From a virus, in IMG/VR virus record IMGVR_UViG_3300030098_002885, positions 1-59,850 of that record: a stretch of DNA of 59,850 nucleotides; one strand, given 5' to 3'. Positions within the stretch are counted from its first letter, which is position 1; each line of letters starts with the position of its first letter. The notes below the pieces were generated by a model. It did no database searches and was not told the origin of the DNA. It worked only from the letters and a program-made list of their open reading frames with translations. Positions 1 through 7,432 of this stretch are shown here, piece after piece. A program made the position numbers and the translations under genes.

Positions 1-10
1 AAGTATCCTC

Positions 11-208
11 TCAGCTTTTGTTATCATCATGCGTCCCTTCTAGATGCACCGATGCGGCGGCTAAAAAGAACCCGATGATAGGCAAGGATACCGTTGTTTG
101 CATATACATTCCAGACACCTCGCCATCTAGTACTATCAATCCTAGTACCATCAATGCGAACAGCATCCAGCACATATACGCGAGGGCCATGCTAATAAGT
201 TTCATCAT
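11..208 (-). CDS. small two-TM membrane protein
   Basis: A 65-residue hydrophobic protein. Two likely membrane segments lie at about residues 5-27 and 38-54, followed by a short polar, acidic tail. The start codon overlaps the stop of the regulator gene upstream (TGATG arrangement), so the two are translated together. Its last 20 bases overlap the probable true start of the HNH gene if the window is circular. No family is recognised. A holin, an inner-membrane superinfection-exclusion protein or another membrane accessory are all possible; nothing in the sequence decides. Confidence 0.55.
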   Translation of the reverse strand: MMKLISMALAYMCWMLFALMVLGLIVLDGEVSGMYMQTTVSLPIIGFFLAAASVHLEGTHDDNKS

Positions 209-618
209 CAGCCATCCCCCAACACTGTCTGCAAGTCTATCAGTATACTCTCTATTGCAGATAGCGACCTGTGCGTAGATGGTTTTATTGTATCCTCATC
301 TAATTGCACAGGCGTTCCCGTAGCGATAGACATAGCCCGAATTCTTTGGGCCACTTTAAGCCTCAGATAATCTGCTATCCCTTTAGGGACTGCGGTGCGT
401 CCACTAGACCAGTTATGGTACACGCTTTTAGTAAGCCCGAACAAAGCCCTTAATTCCTTCGGCTCCATATCAATGGCTAACATGCTGATCCTTAACTGGT
501 CAGGCGACATGGTTCTATTAGTTTGTCTAGGGTCCTCAGTCGGAATACTTTCCAAGAACCCTGCGTTCCTACGGCTTCGGTTAAACCGTGCATCTAATAA
601 TTGGTCAGGAACTCTCAT
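208..618 (-). CDS. XRE/Cro-like helix-turn-helix regulator
   Basis: About 136 residues. The middle (roughly residues 40-90) reads as a Cro/CI-type helix-turn-helix with the sequence LTKSVYHNWSSGRTAVP, where the second helix and following turn look like a recognition helix and wing. I start it at the ATG at 618, preceded by GGTGGG; a TTG four codons upstream (630) is also open. It sits near the end of the leftward MoxR-VWA operon and may control that operon or the divergent promoters at 5.9-6.3 kb, but this is inference. A full-length temperate repressor is not implied, since no lysogeny genes are visible. Confidence 0.65.
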   Translation of the reverse strand: MRVPDQLLDARFNRSRRNAGFLESIPTEDPRQTNRTMSPDQLRISMLAIDMEPKELRALFGLTKSVYHNWSSGRTAVPKGIADYLRLKVAQRIRAMSIATGTPVQLDEDTIKPSTHRSLSAIESILIDLQTVLGDG

Positions 619-670
619 ATCACCCACCAATATTTGAACATGTTCACGATTAAATCTACGATCTTATCCA

Positions 671-1195
671 TTATCTTACCCTCTCATACGAGCGACCAAC
701 TTTCCTTATGCGATGCTGTTTGCATAGAACCCGAACCCCACGCTCGTAATCAGTTTCGAGTAATGTTTCACCGTCCACCTTGGACATGAAAGCCGCTTTC
801 AGTTTTCTACCTGACATCACATCACCCTTTTTTATGCTGTCGAGTAGAACCTTAACCGCCTCTAATTTGCGGCGGCGTTTCATCAACTTCATCTGGTATG
901 CCGAAATAGCTTTGCACTCCGTCTGCACCGTCTGCACTACGGCGGCTTCGGTCTTACGCCTTTCCGCTTCAGCCTTCCTAAATTTCTCTTGGAGTTTTAG
1001 GAACTCAGCCCGCCGAGGATTTGATTCCCGATGATCAAGGAACCATGGGATGGTGAGAAGTAGGTCCATGTCTGTGTCTACGTCTGTGTCTGTGTCTACA
1101 GGTTTAGTTGCAGATGGTGTTACCTCAGTCGTCTGAGCTTTTTTATGGCGGGCCGTTATCTTTGCCCCAAGGTTTTCAATATGTTTACTGTGCAT
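671..1195 (-). CDS. hypothetical protein with Asp-Thr repeat, coiled coil and possible winged-helix tail
   Basis: A 174-residue protein of no recognised family. Residues about 33-44 are a run of alternating Asp and Thr/Val. A long charged helix rich in Lys, Glu and Arg (about 60-115) is likely a coiled coil. The C-terminal 55 residues (GDVMSGRKLKAAF onward) have the spacing of a winged-helix unit. The start overlaps the end of the upstream gene by 11 bases, with GGAG just ahead of the ATG. The Asp-Thr run is encoded by a DNA segment that recurs almost unchanged in the giant virion protein gene near 24.9 kb. Confidence 0.55.
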   Translation of the reverse strand: MHSKHIENLGAKITARHKKAQTTEVTPSATKPVDTDTDVDTDMDLLLTIPWFLDHRESNPRRAEFLKLQEKFRKAEAERRKTEAAVVQTVQTECKAISAYQMKLMKRRRKLEAVKVLLDSIKKGDVMSGRKLKAAFMSKVDGETLLETDYERGVRVLCKQHRIRKVGRSYERVR

Positions 1196-1844
1196 TGAGC
1201 TTCTCCAAAATTTTATCTTCGTGCGCTACGAATTTGTCTGCCATGTCTTTTCCATACTTGTCTACAAGTAGCCAATCTTCTGTCTTGTAGGCAGTCATGC
1301 TGATAGGTCCCTGCGTCTGCATCGTTCCTATCACCTCAGTCTTAGACTTAGGAAACCATTCGCTTTTGTTATTGATGGCGATAAGGAAAGCCTTATCTGT
1401 TTCCTTAGACTGCATCCCGTAGAACACCACTTGTGTCGCAGGGGCATGGTCTTTAGGAACCCATCTTTTCTTGGACACACTAGTGTCTAACTTGTCGGCA
1501 AGCCTCTCTATCGTTTTCTTATAATCATCTTTTGAGATGGTGTGTACTGTCTGCTCATCAATATACTTCGTACCACACCAGTCCACGACAAAACGGGCTT
1601 TCCATTCCGCATCTGTAAAAGTATTCGCGTCTAGAGCGGCCTCTATATTCTCCACCTTAGACAGGCTTTCCGATATGCCCAATGGTGTAGGCTTGATGAA
1701 CTTAATGCTGGCCCCGTACTGTGCATGGACATGATGGAACAGTATCCATAGAGGTTCTGTGTTGTTGACCTTTGAAGTCCGACCACACTTGTCGTTGGTG
1801 AACCCTATCGCAGGGAACGTATTTAAGTGATCAAAAACTGACAT
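1185..1844 (-). CDS. hypothetical protein in the MoxR-VWA operon
   Basis: 219 residues from the ATG at 1844. That ATG has a clear AAAGGA Shine-Dalgarno about 8 bases upstream. The same AAAGGAAAAAA-ATG type of leader is seen at 5626 and 5842, which is why I prefer it to the longer reading from 1898. The protein is mixed alpha/beta with Trp-rich patches (EPLWILFHHVHAQYG, WKARFVVDWCG). There are no membrane segments and no motif I recognise. Its place directly after the VWA gene suggests a substrate or adaptor of the ATPase/VWA pair, but that is context only. Confidence 0.6.
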   Translation of the reverse strand: MSVFDHLNTFPAIGFTNDKCGRTSKVNNTEPLWILFHHVHAQYGASIKFIKPTPLGISESLSKVENIEAALDANTFTDAEWKARFVVDWCGTKYIDEQTVHTISKDDYKKTIERLADKLDTSVSKKRWVPKDHAPATQVVFYGMQSKETDKAFLIAINNKSEWFPKSKTEVIGTMQTQGPISMTAYKTEDWLLVDKYGKDMADKFVAHEDKILEKLNAQ

Positions 1845-1890
1845 GATTTTTTTCCTTTCATAATCTGTCATTGAAGCTGACTGCTTCATG

Positions 1891-1920
1891 TAGGCCACTC
1901 GATTTCTATCGAATGACCTA
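1891..1920 (-). ncRNA. intergenic RNA hairpin with AGAA loop (copy 1)
   Basis: Read as minus-strand RNA this forms a 13-bp stem closed by an AGAA tetraloop. Two of the pairs are G-U, which pair only in the minus-strand transcript, so the element is oriented with the operon. It lies between the VWA stop (1936) and the next start (1844) and lacks a following U-tract, so it is more likely a processing, stability or translation-control hairpin than an intrinsic terminator. A near-twin lies at 4067-4092. Confidence 0.55.
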
Positions 1921-1935
1921 CCTGCTGTAGTCAGA

Positions 1936-4014
1936 TTAACCTGCTACCTTTTGCCCGTGTTTCTGGCTCTCCGCAATCAAGGTATCAAGAACCCTAGTGG
2001 ACAACTCTGAACCATGAGCGCGGTCAACTGCTACCTTAAACACATGCGACACATCTAACCCTATGCCTACACCAATGGCCTCAACTCCCCACTTCTCTAG
2101 GAGATGTGTAATGGAAGCGCAAACGTGTGACACACCGCCATCAGTTAGCACAATGACCACTTTACGTTCTTCTTCACGCTTCCTGATATGCAACCCAGCC
2201 CATGCAAGGGCCTCTTCTAGAGGGGTCCCCCCATTAGGGGACAGCTTGGATATGAAACCGCAACGGGCCTTCCAGTTCTGATTGAAGTCTTTTAACAGGG
2301 ACCCTCCGACACCCTCTACTCTCATCTCACCCCATTCGTTATTGGTATCGGTTTTACCTTCAACAAGGGTTGCACCCCCACTCGCGCTACCATAAATGTA
2401 ATCGTTATCAGGCTTGCCGTTCCCGTCTACATACACGGCCCTTTCACCATTTGCGAGTTCATACCGCCGTGTTTCTATCTGGGGGAATGATATGAGGTTG
2501 AACGGTACGCTAGCCTCTTCTAGCGCATCACCTATCACCGTTGCGAATTGCTTAACGGCATGAATTTGAGTGGCATGCATAGAAGAAGAGATATCGCACA
2601 GGATAGAAACACAGGTTCTATACCCATCTTTTTTCCAACGCTTATTGAATACCGTTGTTGAGCCACGGCGTAGTGCGGTCAGTTTACGTTGGTCTAAACG
2701 TCCAGCTTCTTGGTTCTTCTTAACCCCATGGCGGTCAGGGTTGGTCAGTAATCGGCCCAACTTATTTTTCGCAACGGCAGTTTGTGACAGCATTTCCTGT
2801 CTGATTTTGTTGACCTGTTTTACCCATCTTTTGTATGTGGGACGGGTAGGCAGTGGTTCCTTGATTAGAAGTATTTTATCAGCGTTGATAATACCTACGT
2901 TGTAATCCTTACCATGCCAGTCTTTTACGTCTGACTGGGTACGGTCCTTAATTTGGTCAACTAGGTCAGTGATGTCACGGCCTGTGTCCTCAGGGATTTG
3001 ATCATCCTCTAATGGGTTGGGCTTGGGGGCATTAGGGTTGCACCCTTCGCCTTCCTTTGTCTTGTCATCACTGGGGTTGTCATCGACAGGCTTATCATCG
3101 ACAGGCTTATCAGGATTGCCCATACGCCCATCATCATCAGGATTGTCATCGACAGGCTTATCAGGATTGCCCGTGCGTCCATTATCATCAGGGTTGTCAT
3201 CGACAGGCTTATCAGGATTGCCCATACGCCAGTCCTCATCATCATCATCATCAGGATTGTCATCGACAGGCGTATCATCAGGATTGTCATCGACAGGCTT
3301 CTCAGGGTTGCCGCGCGGCGGTTCTGGTAATTCCTGTTCACCTACAATATCCCGAAACCAAATAGCAATTTCTAGGATATCTGCCACGCCTGTAGCGGCC
3401 TCAATTTTCTGCACCGTCAGATCAAAAAATGCTTCAGCGGTCATGGTCTCCCCGTCCACTTCAACAGTCACTAGAGAGGCCCCTGTATTGATTTCTGCCT
3501 CAATTTTTGGAAGGCATCCATACAATGAATGGTAGGCTTTTAAGTTCACTAGGTATCCCCAGTTCCTCAAGTCGGTGATGGCAGGGACACCCTTGTTCGC
3601 GCAGTAAACCGTCAACGCCGTCAGGGACTTTTTAGCGTTCCCGAATTTGTGCTTGGCGATTAGCTCACGTTCCTGTCTAGGGTCCTCAAAACAGTTGACC
3701 AGTCTAGATACCTTCTGTGCTACGGCATCTTTCCATACAGCTATATCGGTATACAAGTTATGACCCATTTCATGGATGGCGTACCCATGAAAAATATCCG
3801 CTTCAAAACGCTTTAGCAGTGCAGTTGCTGGCAAAAATGGAAAGGATATTTCAGTGTGCAGTTTCCCTTTCCGATCATAGTTCCAGATAGTGCCAGCGGT
3901 GTTTCCCTTGGCAAACACATCAAGGGTTCCAACATCTACACCAGCATTAGTCAGACTGGTATGAATGGATTTTTGTAAACCGTTGAATAAGTCCTGTGCT
4001 ATTACATCTCTCAT
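1936..4014 (-). CDS. CobT-like protein: metal-site N-domain, Asp/Pro repeat linker, C-terminal VWA
   Basis: 692 residues. The N-terminal part has a zinc-type HEMGH motif (81-85) followed by NCFEDPRQE (107-115), as in phage CobT-like proteins. A linker of about residues 235-340 carries imperfect repeats of GNPDKPVDDNPDD. The C-terminal part is a von Willebrand A domain with the MIDAS motif DISSS (from Asp474) and the strand VVIVLTDGG. Proteins of this build pair with MoxR/CobS-type AAA+ ATPases, and that gene lies directly upstream. In cobaltochelatase the pair works with CobN, which is absent here, so a chaperone or remodelling role is at least as likely as cobalt insertion. Expressed leftward from the promoter near 5.9 kb. 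Confidence 0.85.
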   Translation of the reverse strand: MRDVIAQDLFNGLQKSIHTSLTNAGVDVGTLDVFAKGNTAGTIWNYDRKGKLHTEISFPFLPATALLKRFEADIFHGYAIHEMGHNLYTDIAVWKDAVAQKVSRLVNCFEDPRQERELIAKHKFGNAKKSLTALTVYCANKGVPAITDLRNWGYLVNLKAYHSLYGCLPKIEAEINTGASLVTVEVDGETMTAEAFFDLTVQKIEAATGVADILEIAIWFRDIVGEQELPEPPRGNPEKPVDDNPDDTPVDDNPDDDDDEDWRMGNPDKPVDDNPDDNGRTGNPDKPVDDNPDDDGRMGNPDKPVDDKPVDDNPSDDKTKEGEGCNPNAPKPNPLEDDQIPEDTGRDITDLVDQIKDRTQSDVKDWHGKDYNVGIINADKILLIKEPLPTRPTYKRWVKQVNKIRQEMLSQTAVAKNKLGRLLTNPDRHGVKKNQEAGRLDQRKLTALRRGSTTVFNKRWKKDGYRTCVSILCDISSSMHATQIHAVKQFATVIGDALEEASVPFNLISFPQIETRRYELANGERAVYVDGNGKPDNDYIYGSASGGATLVEGKTDTNNEWGEMRVEGVGGSLLKDFNQNWKARCGFISKLSPNGGTPLEEALAWAGLHIRKREEERKVVIVLTDGGVSHVCASITHLLEKWGVEAIGVGIGLDVSHVFKVAVDRAHGSELSTRVLDTLIAESQKHGQKVAG
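3066..3311 (-). repeat. coding minisatellite in the CobT-like linker
   Basis: Four imperfect in-frame copies of a roughly 51-base unit encoding GNPDKPVDDNPDD plus a short variable tail (DGRM, NGRT, or DDDEDWRM). Copies differ by insertion of whole codons, mostly Asp. The encoded stretch is acidic, Pro-rich and surely unstructured. The nucleotide repeat is strong enough to allow slippage or unequal recombination. Confidence 0.85.
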
Positions 4015-4066
4015 TTTTCGTTTTCCTTTTCTACTCTACTTCACTTGATGCTAAAGGTGCATCGTA

Positions 4067-4092
4067 TGCGGCCCCACTTCTGTGAGACCGCA
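4067..4092 (-). ncRNA. intergenic RNA hairpin with AGAA loop (copy 2)
   Basis: Between the ATPase stop (4106) and the VWA start (4014). As minus-strand RNA it makes an 11-bp GC-rich stem with two G-U pairs and an AGAA tetraloop, the same loop as the hairpin at 1891-1920. There is no U-tract after it. The matching loop and the wobble pairs that work only on this strand argue for a functional RNA element in the operon, such as differential mRNA processing between ATPase and VWA. Confidence 0.55.
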
Positions 4093-4105
4093 CGGCGATA
4101 AACCC

Positions 4106-5626
4106 TCAGGAATTCCAGTCGATAATCCCATCACCGTCAGCGGCAGAATTCGCGTTTACCTCATCTGCGATTTCCTCGCCTGATGGTTCAACGAATTCTT
4201 CACGCCTGATCAGGGCTTCAACTTTTGCCTGATTTACTTGCTCAGAGAACAGGCCCCGTCCTACTTCGTAATCGTCAGGGGTGACGTTCCCTACCATCGT
4301 GACCTCAAAGGCCTCTTCAGCGGTAAACCCGTTTAGCACCGCCACTACAAAGGCCGTGAGGCCTCGCACTGATGGCATTAGGTTGGATGCCTGACCTTCC
4401 AGCGTTGCAGTCCTGAGGACCCTACCCATGGAGACCACTTGCTTTGCGGCGGCAACTGTCACCTTGGTATTTGAAGCAATTATTTTCGCTTCAATATCCG
4501 CTGTAGGGGCCTCAACTTTTACAGTGAAGGAATGTCTATCGGTCAACGAGGTATCCATTACCTTCGTACCGATAAACCGCCCGTCAGGGTCCCCAGTGCC
4601 GTTGGTATTGTCGGCAGTGATGAAAATCACACCGTCTGCAACGGGGACCTTTTCACCTGTTTCGGGAATGGTGATGGAACGGCCTTTACTCTCTAAGACC
4701 TGATTGAAGTAAACGAGGTCATCAGGCGAGGCCCTTGTGATTTCATCCAACAGAATGACCGCCTGAGGTTGGCGAATGGCATTGGTCAGCATACCATCTT
4801 TCCAATAGGTGGACCCGTCAGGCGCGGCCTGATATCCCCCGTTAATCTCCAGCCTAGACATCGTCCCGTCAAAGGTCAGCGCATAGAAGGGCCGTCCCGT
4901 GATGGATGCGAATTGTCTAGCGGCAGAGGTCTTACCGCTCCCAGCAGGGCCATAGAACCAACCCACAAATTTGCCGTGGGTTTGGTATCCCCCCAGCATT
5001 GCGAGAACCTTTGCGACTAATGGGTCCCACTGATAATGTGGGTCAAAGTCGTCAGCATCCCCAGCATCAAATATTTTCACTGGGAAGGCTGGCATGTCTT
5101 TTAACCCGAACAATTCGGGTGCAGATTTGTCTGCCTCTGCGTTCACGGTTTTGACCCGATTAGCAGGGGCCGATGCCGATACCGCTGGAGCGGTCCCGTT
5201 CCCAGCAACTGGAACTTCGACAATTTTCTCCACGACTTTCGGAGTGCGAGAGGCCGTGATCAACTCCGCAATACGGCCTTCCAATTCCTTGAACGGCAGG
5301 GCCATCACTGCCTCTAACTCTGCATCGACTTCAACAGGCTTTTCGGTGATGGTTTCGGGAACGGCCTTAGGGCCTTGTGGGATATCATCCACCGCAACGG
5401 CTGGCATTGCGGATTGCACGGCAGGGGCCATGGCAGGGGCCTTTGTCCCCTTTGGCTTGCCGTAGTCGGCAGGGTTGATACCTACCTCGACTGCTAAGTC
5501 TGTCAGTTGTTGCGCTGACAGAAGGTGAATTTTCACGCCGTCGAATTGCGGCAGGGTTTTGATGGTGTTAGACAGCACCGACTTTAAAGCCGTGCGCTGT
5601 TCGTTGGTGTATGAAAATTGGTTCAC
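4106..5626 (-). CDS. MoxR/CobS-like AAA+ ATPase
   Basis: 506 residues. After an Ala/Pro-rich N-terminal region (1-165) comes an AAA+ module with Walker A GPAGSGKT (226-233), Walker B VILLDE (290-295) and a sensor-1 Asn in FITADN (340). The pattern of the CobS/MoxR group is clear, including the PETGEKVPVADGVIFITA beta-hairpin region. These ATPases form rings that act with a VWA partner, and the VWA gene follows directly. Start chosen at the ATG at 5626, with AAAGGAAAA upstream. Phage copies are often labelled cobS, but the substrate is not fixed by sequence. Confidence 0.88.
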   Translation of the reverse strand: MNQFSYTNEQRTALKSVLSNTIKTLPQFDGVKIHLLSAQQLTDLAVEVGINPADYGKPKGTKAPAMAPAVQSAMPAVAVDDIPQGPKAVPETITEKPVEVDAELEAVMALPFKELEGRIAELITASRTPKVVEKIVEVPVAGNGTAPAVSASAPANRVKTVNAEADKSAPELFGLKDMPAFPVKIFDAGDADDFDPHYQWDPLVAKVLAMLGGYQTHGKFVGWFYGPAGSGKTSAARQFASITGRPFYALTFDGTMSRLEINGGYQAAPDGSTYWKDGMLTNAIRQPQAVILLDEITRASPDDLVYFNQVLESKGRSITIPETGEKVPVADGVIFITADNTNGTGDPDGRFIGTKVMDTSLTDRHSFTVKVEAPTADIEAKIIASNTKVTVAAAKQVVSMGRVLRTATLEGQASNLMPSVRGLTAFVVAVLNGFTAEEAFEVTMVGNVTPDDYEVGRGLFSEQVNQAKVEALIRREEFVEPSGEEIADEVNANSAADGDGIIDWNS

Positions 5627-5650
5627 TGTATTTTCCTTTCCGAACCGTTT

Positions 5651-5842
5651 TTAGATCATGCCCATGTCGGCAAGTACTGCGAATTCAACGTGGGACATTT
5701 CTGGCATTGCGTCTGCTAGACCTTCGCATCCCTCGTGCTTCGCCCACGCATATTTTTCTGCGTGATCTTCGCAAAGGCCCTTGGCTAGGCCTTCCTCATA
5801 GAAGCCTTCTAACTGGGCTTCGACTTGTGGGTGCATACTCAT
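5651..5842 (-). CDS. small acidic hypothetical protein
   Basis: 63 residues, Glu-rich, no membrane segment, no known motif. First gene of the leftward operon, 24 bases ahead of the ATPase gene. The start at 5842 has a strong AAAGGAAAAAAC leader. The sequence has two predicted helices (EAQLEGFYEEGLAKG and CEDHAEKYAWAKH). It could be a small regulator or cofactor of the ATPase. Confidence 0.6.
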   Translation of the reverse strand: MSMHPQVEAQLEGFYEEGLAKGLCEDHAEKYAWAKHEGCEGLADAMPEMSHVEFAVLADMGMI

Positions 5843-5879
5843 GTTTTTTCCTTTCGGTTGGTTTAAAAAGTGTACCTCT

Positions 5880-5907
5880 AATATAGTCGTAATAACTGTA
5901 AATTCAA
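5880..5907 (-). promoter_or_regulatory. sigma70-like promoter of the leftward MoxR-VWA operon
   Basis: On the minus strand TTGAAT (5902-5907) and TATATT (5880-5885) are separated by 16 bases, about 40 bases ahead of the first gene. The same hexamer pair occurs upstream of hsp20 (46782-46810). An 8-bp inverted repeat, ACTGTAAA at 5895-5902 and TTTACAGT at 5924-5931, overlaps the -35 side and could be an operator. Confidence 0.5.
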
Positions 5908-5940
5908 GGCTTATGACGTAGTTTTTACAGTTTTCTTACA

Positions 5941-6228
5941 GCCTAACCAATTCCACTTAACCCAGTCGGAAACCCTTGGGGGATAGGGGCCAGCACAGTT
6001 TGCCAACGCTAGGCCTGTAATCTCAGACAGCCCGAAATGCTAGACAGTGTAGACAGACAGTCCCATGTCTAGCGGCCCTACCCGTGCAATGCTTCCGGGG
6101 ACCCGGATACCCGGCGCGAATTTTCCGGGCCGATCAGTCCAGCCGCCCTAGACAGTTTGACGGCCTTGGCAGACTGGGCATCCCAAGACACTGTCGAACC
6201 CCGGATTCGGTTTCTGCCGAGGCGAGGA
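5941..6228. other. GC-rich non-coding block with TAGACA inverted repeat
   Basis: About 290 bases with no convincing gene and visibly higher GC than its surroundings. It contains GCTAGACA at 6039-6046 and its exact inverse TGTCTAGC at 6066-6073, another TAGACAG inside the loop (6050) and one more at 6149. Several CCGGG/CCCGG runs at 6100-6135 could fold. Lying between divergent promoters and next to the iteron element, it may be a regulator-binding or origin-accessory region. Confidence 0.45.
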
Positions 6229-6256
6229 TTGACTGTGAACCTAGTGCCTATATTTT
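6229..6256 (+). promoter_or_regulatory. candidate rightward promoter for the structural genes
   Basis: TTGACT (6229-6234) and TATTTT (6251-6256) are 16 bases apart; an overlapping TATATT lies at 6249. It lies about 200 bases upstream of the first rightward gene and points toward it. A run of T-rich DNA follows (6279-6303). Supported only by hexamer match and position. Confidence 0.4.
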
Positions 6257-6315
6257 TGAGGGCTTAGAAAAGATGTTTAAATTTTTTTTATTTTTTTATT
6301 TTTAGGGGGCCAGAG

Positions 6316-6440
6316 GATGATGACAGTGATGACACCGATGACGCTGGATTTCTATTTAGCTTTCCCTTATATTATTAATAAATTAAATTATTATTATAAT
6401 TAATAGGATTAGCGTCATCCTCGTCATCACTGTCATCATC
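6316..6440. repeat. iteron inverted repeat around AT-rich core (copy A), possible origin
   Basis: The left arm (6316-6345) and right arm (6411-6440) are inverted copies matching at 27 of 30 bases. Each arm carries three GATGAC hexamers (GTCATC on the other arm) at an exact 9-base spacing: 6319, 6328, 6337 and 6414, 6423, 6432. The 65-base centre is almost pure A/T. Repeated protein sites flanking an easily melted core is the build of a replication origin. A second copy lies at 58170-58334. A bidirectional terminator or silencer site is the main alternative. Confidence 0.6.
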
Positions 6441-6453
6441 AGCGAAGGACCTC

Positions 6454-6945
6454 ATGGCTAGACGAATAAAAAAACGTCCCGATCAGTTACAGAGACTAGA
6501 CAGAGAACTCAACAAGATTGAGGAAGAGGAGAACTTATTTCAGCACCCCTCGTTCCTTGGTAACCAACGGCAATTTATAGATAAGCTATACACCAAGCTC
6601 CCTTCTCTGGCTGACCGTCTTGTTACTTATCTAGAAGCAGTTCCTGAGAGGGTCGTTAGTTCTAATGGAACCGTACAGATGCTGGTCCCAGAGGGAGCGG
6701 CTCTTACGGATGGGCAGTTACAGCTATATAAAATGATCCTTCAGAAGGGGCTACCTAACCAACAGCCTGTGAATATGAATGGAGACCAGACCCAACGGGC
6801 TGATGGTAAAGTTCATATCACTATCAATCAGAGTGGTCCTGAGATTGATTTTGAACAGACGGGCGAGGTTATCCAAGGAGTAAATACAGGCCAAGCTAAA
6901 CAGGTCGGTACTCTCTCCTTTAAGAAGCCAGAGGTGTTGAACTAA
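6454..6945 (+). CDS. putative terminase small subunit
   Basis: 163 residues, charged and helical at the N-terminus (RRIKKRPDQLQRLDRELNK), then a mixed region with a C-terminal beta-rich stretch (KVHITINQSGPEIDF). No direct motif was recognised. The call rests on its place as first rightward gene, two small genes before terminase large subunit, and on its size. AAGGA stands 8 bases before the ATG. It could equally be another DNA-binding early protein that touches the iteron element immediately upstream. Confidence 0.45.
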   Translation: MARRIKKRPDQLQRLDRELNKIEEEENLFQHPSFLGNQRQFIDKLYTKLPSLADRLVTYLEAVPERVVSSNGTVQMLVPEGAALTDGQLQLYKMILQKGLPNQQPVNMNGDQTQRADGKVHITINQSGPEIDFEQTGEVIQGVNTGQAKQVGTLSFKKPEVLN

Positions 6946-7211
6946 TGATGGCATTTGTGATCACGGCTTTTGTGTGGACTAGTCATCCCACATTGCCCCT
7001 TGGGTTTATTGGTTCTAATCATATGTACAAGAGCCAAGCCATGTGCGAAGCGGAGAAGGATAAGAACGAAGCTGAATTTATAGCTAGTGTGGGAAACCAT
7101 ATCCTGACCTCTACTAACCCCCCACTTAAAGTTAATAAAATATATAAGTTGATTTGTATGACCCCTATAGAGATAACCCGTCTTAATACTTTATTAGGTC
7201 ATAACAAATGA
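6945..7211 (+). CDS. small exported two-cysteine protein (family copy 1)
   Basis: 88 residues with a hydrophobic N-terminus resembling a short signal or anchor (residues 2-12), then a small domain. It carries MYKSQAMCE, in which an aromatic residue is followed exactly six positions later by Cys, and a second Cys about 37 residues on (KLICMTP). The same [YF]-x-[TSR]-x3-Cys spacing is found in three other small proteins at 7208, 42582 and 45460. The start overlaps the upstream stop (TAATG). Function unknown; a disulfide-bonded periplasmic protein is plausible. Confidence 0.6.
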   Translation: MMAFVITAFVWTSHPTLPLGFIGSNHMYKSQAMCEAEKDKNEAEFIASVGNHILTSTNPPLKVNKIYKLICMTPIEITRLNTLLGHNK

Positions 7212-7432
7212 AGGAACTAGTGATCTTAATAGTTATGTTTTTTCCTGATCCCCTCCATACAGGCCCTGATGCTCTTACTATTAACTCGTTTAACGGGACC
7301 CCGTTGGTCTTTAATACTGAAGACGATTGTGAAGAGTGGATTTGGGGAGACCTAGAAAACCTAAAAGCCTACGGTCTCTCTCAATATCCCGAAGCCGTGT
7401 CGGTCAAATCAATTAGTTGCGTCTATCCATGA
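7208..7432 (+). CDS. small exported two-cysteine protein (family copy 2)
   Basis: 74 residues. A short hydrophobic N-terminus (MKELVILIVMFF) is followed by FNTEDDCEEW, with the aromatic-to-Cys spacing shared by the family, and ends in KSISCVYP, giving the second Cys. It overlaps the upstream gene by 4 bases and its TGA overlaps the terminase start. Paired with copy 1 directly upstream, it looks like a local duplication that has diverged. Role unknown. Confidence 0.6.
   Translation: MKELVILIVMFFPDPLHTGPDALTINSFNGTPLVFNTEDDCEEWIWGDLENLKAYGLSQYPEAVSVKSISCVYP

Noticed and set aside
3066-3311. GTCATC-rich run considered as a third iteron element
   Set aside because: The spacing follows the 51-base coding repeat (Asp-Asp codons) and not the exact 9-base steps, and there is no AT-rich core or inverted arm.
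3017-3535. Open frames opposite the CobT-like linker encoding repeated Ser-Ser-Thr-Gly or His-Gln strings
   Set aside because: They are the complement of the coding minisatellite in the minus-strand VWA gene and have no start signals.
6084-6305. 73-residue open frame in the control region
   Set aside because: No ribosome site, odd Pro/Arg-rich composition ending in a poly-Phe tail produced by the T-rich block. It covers promoter-like sequence and is better read as non-coding.
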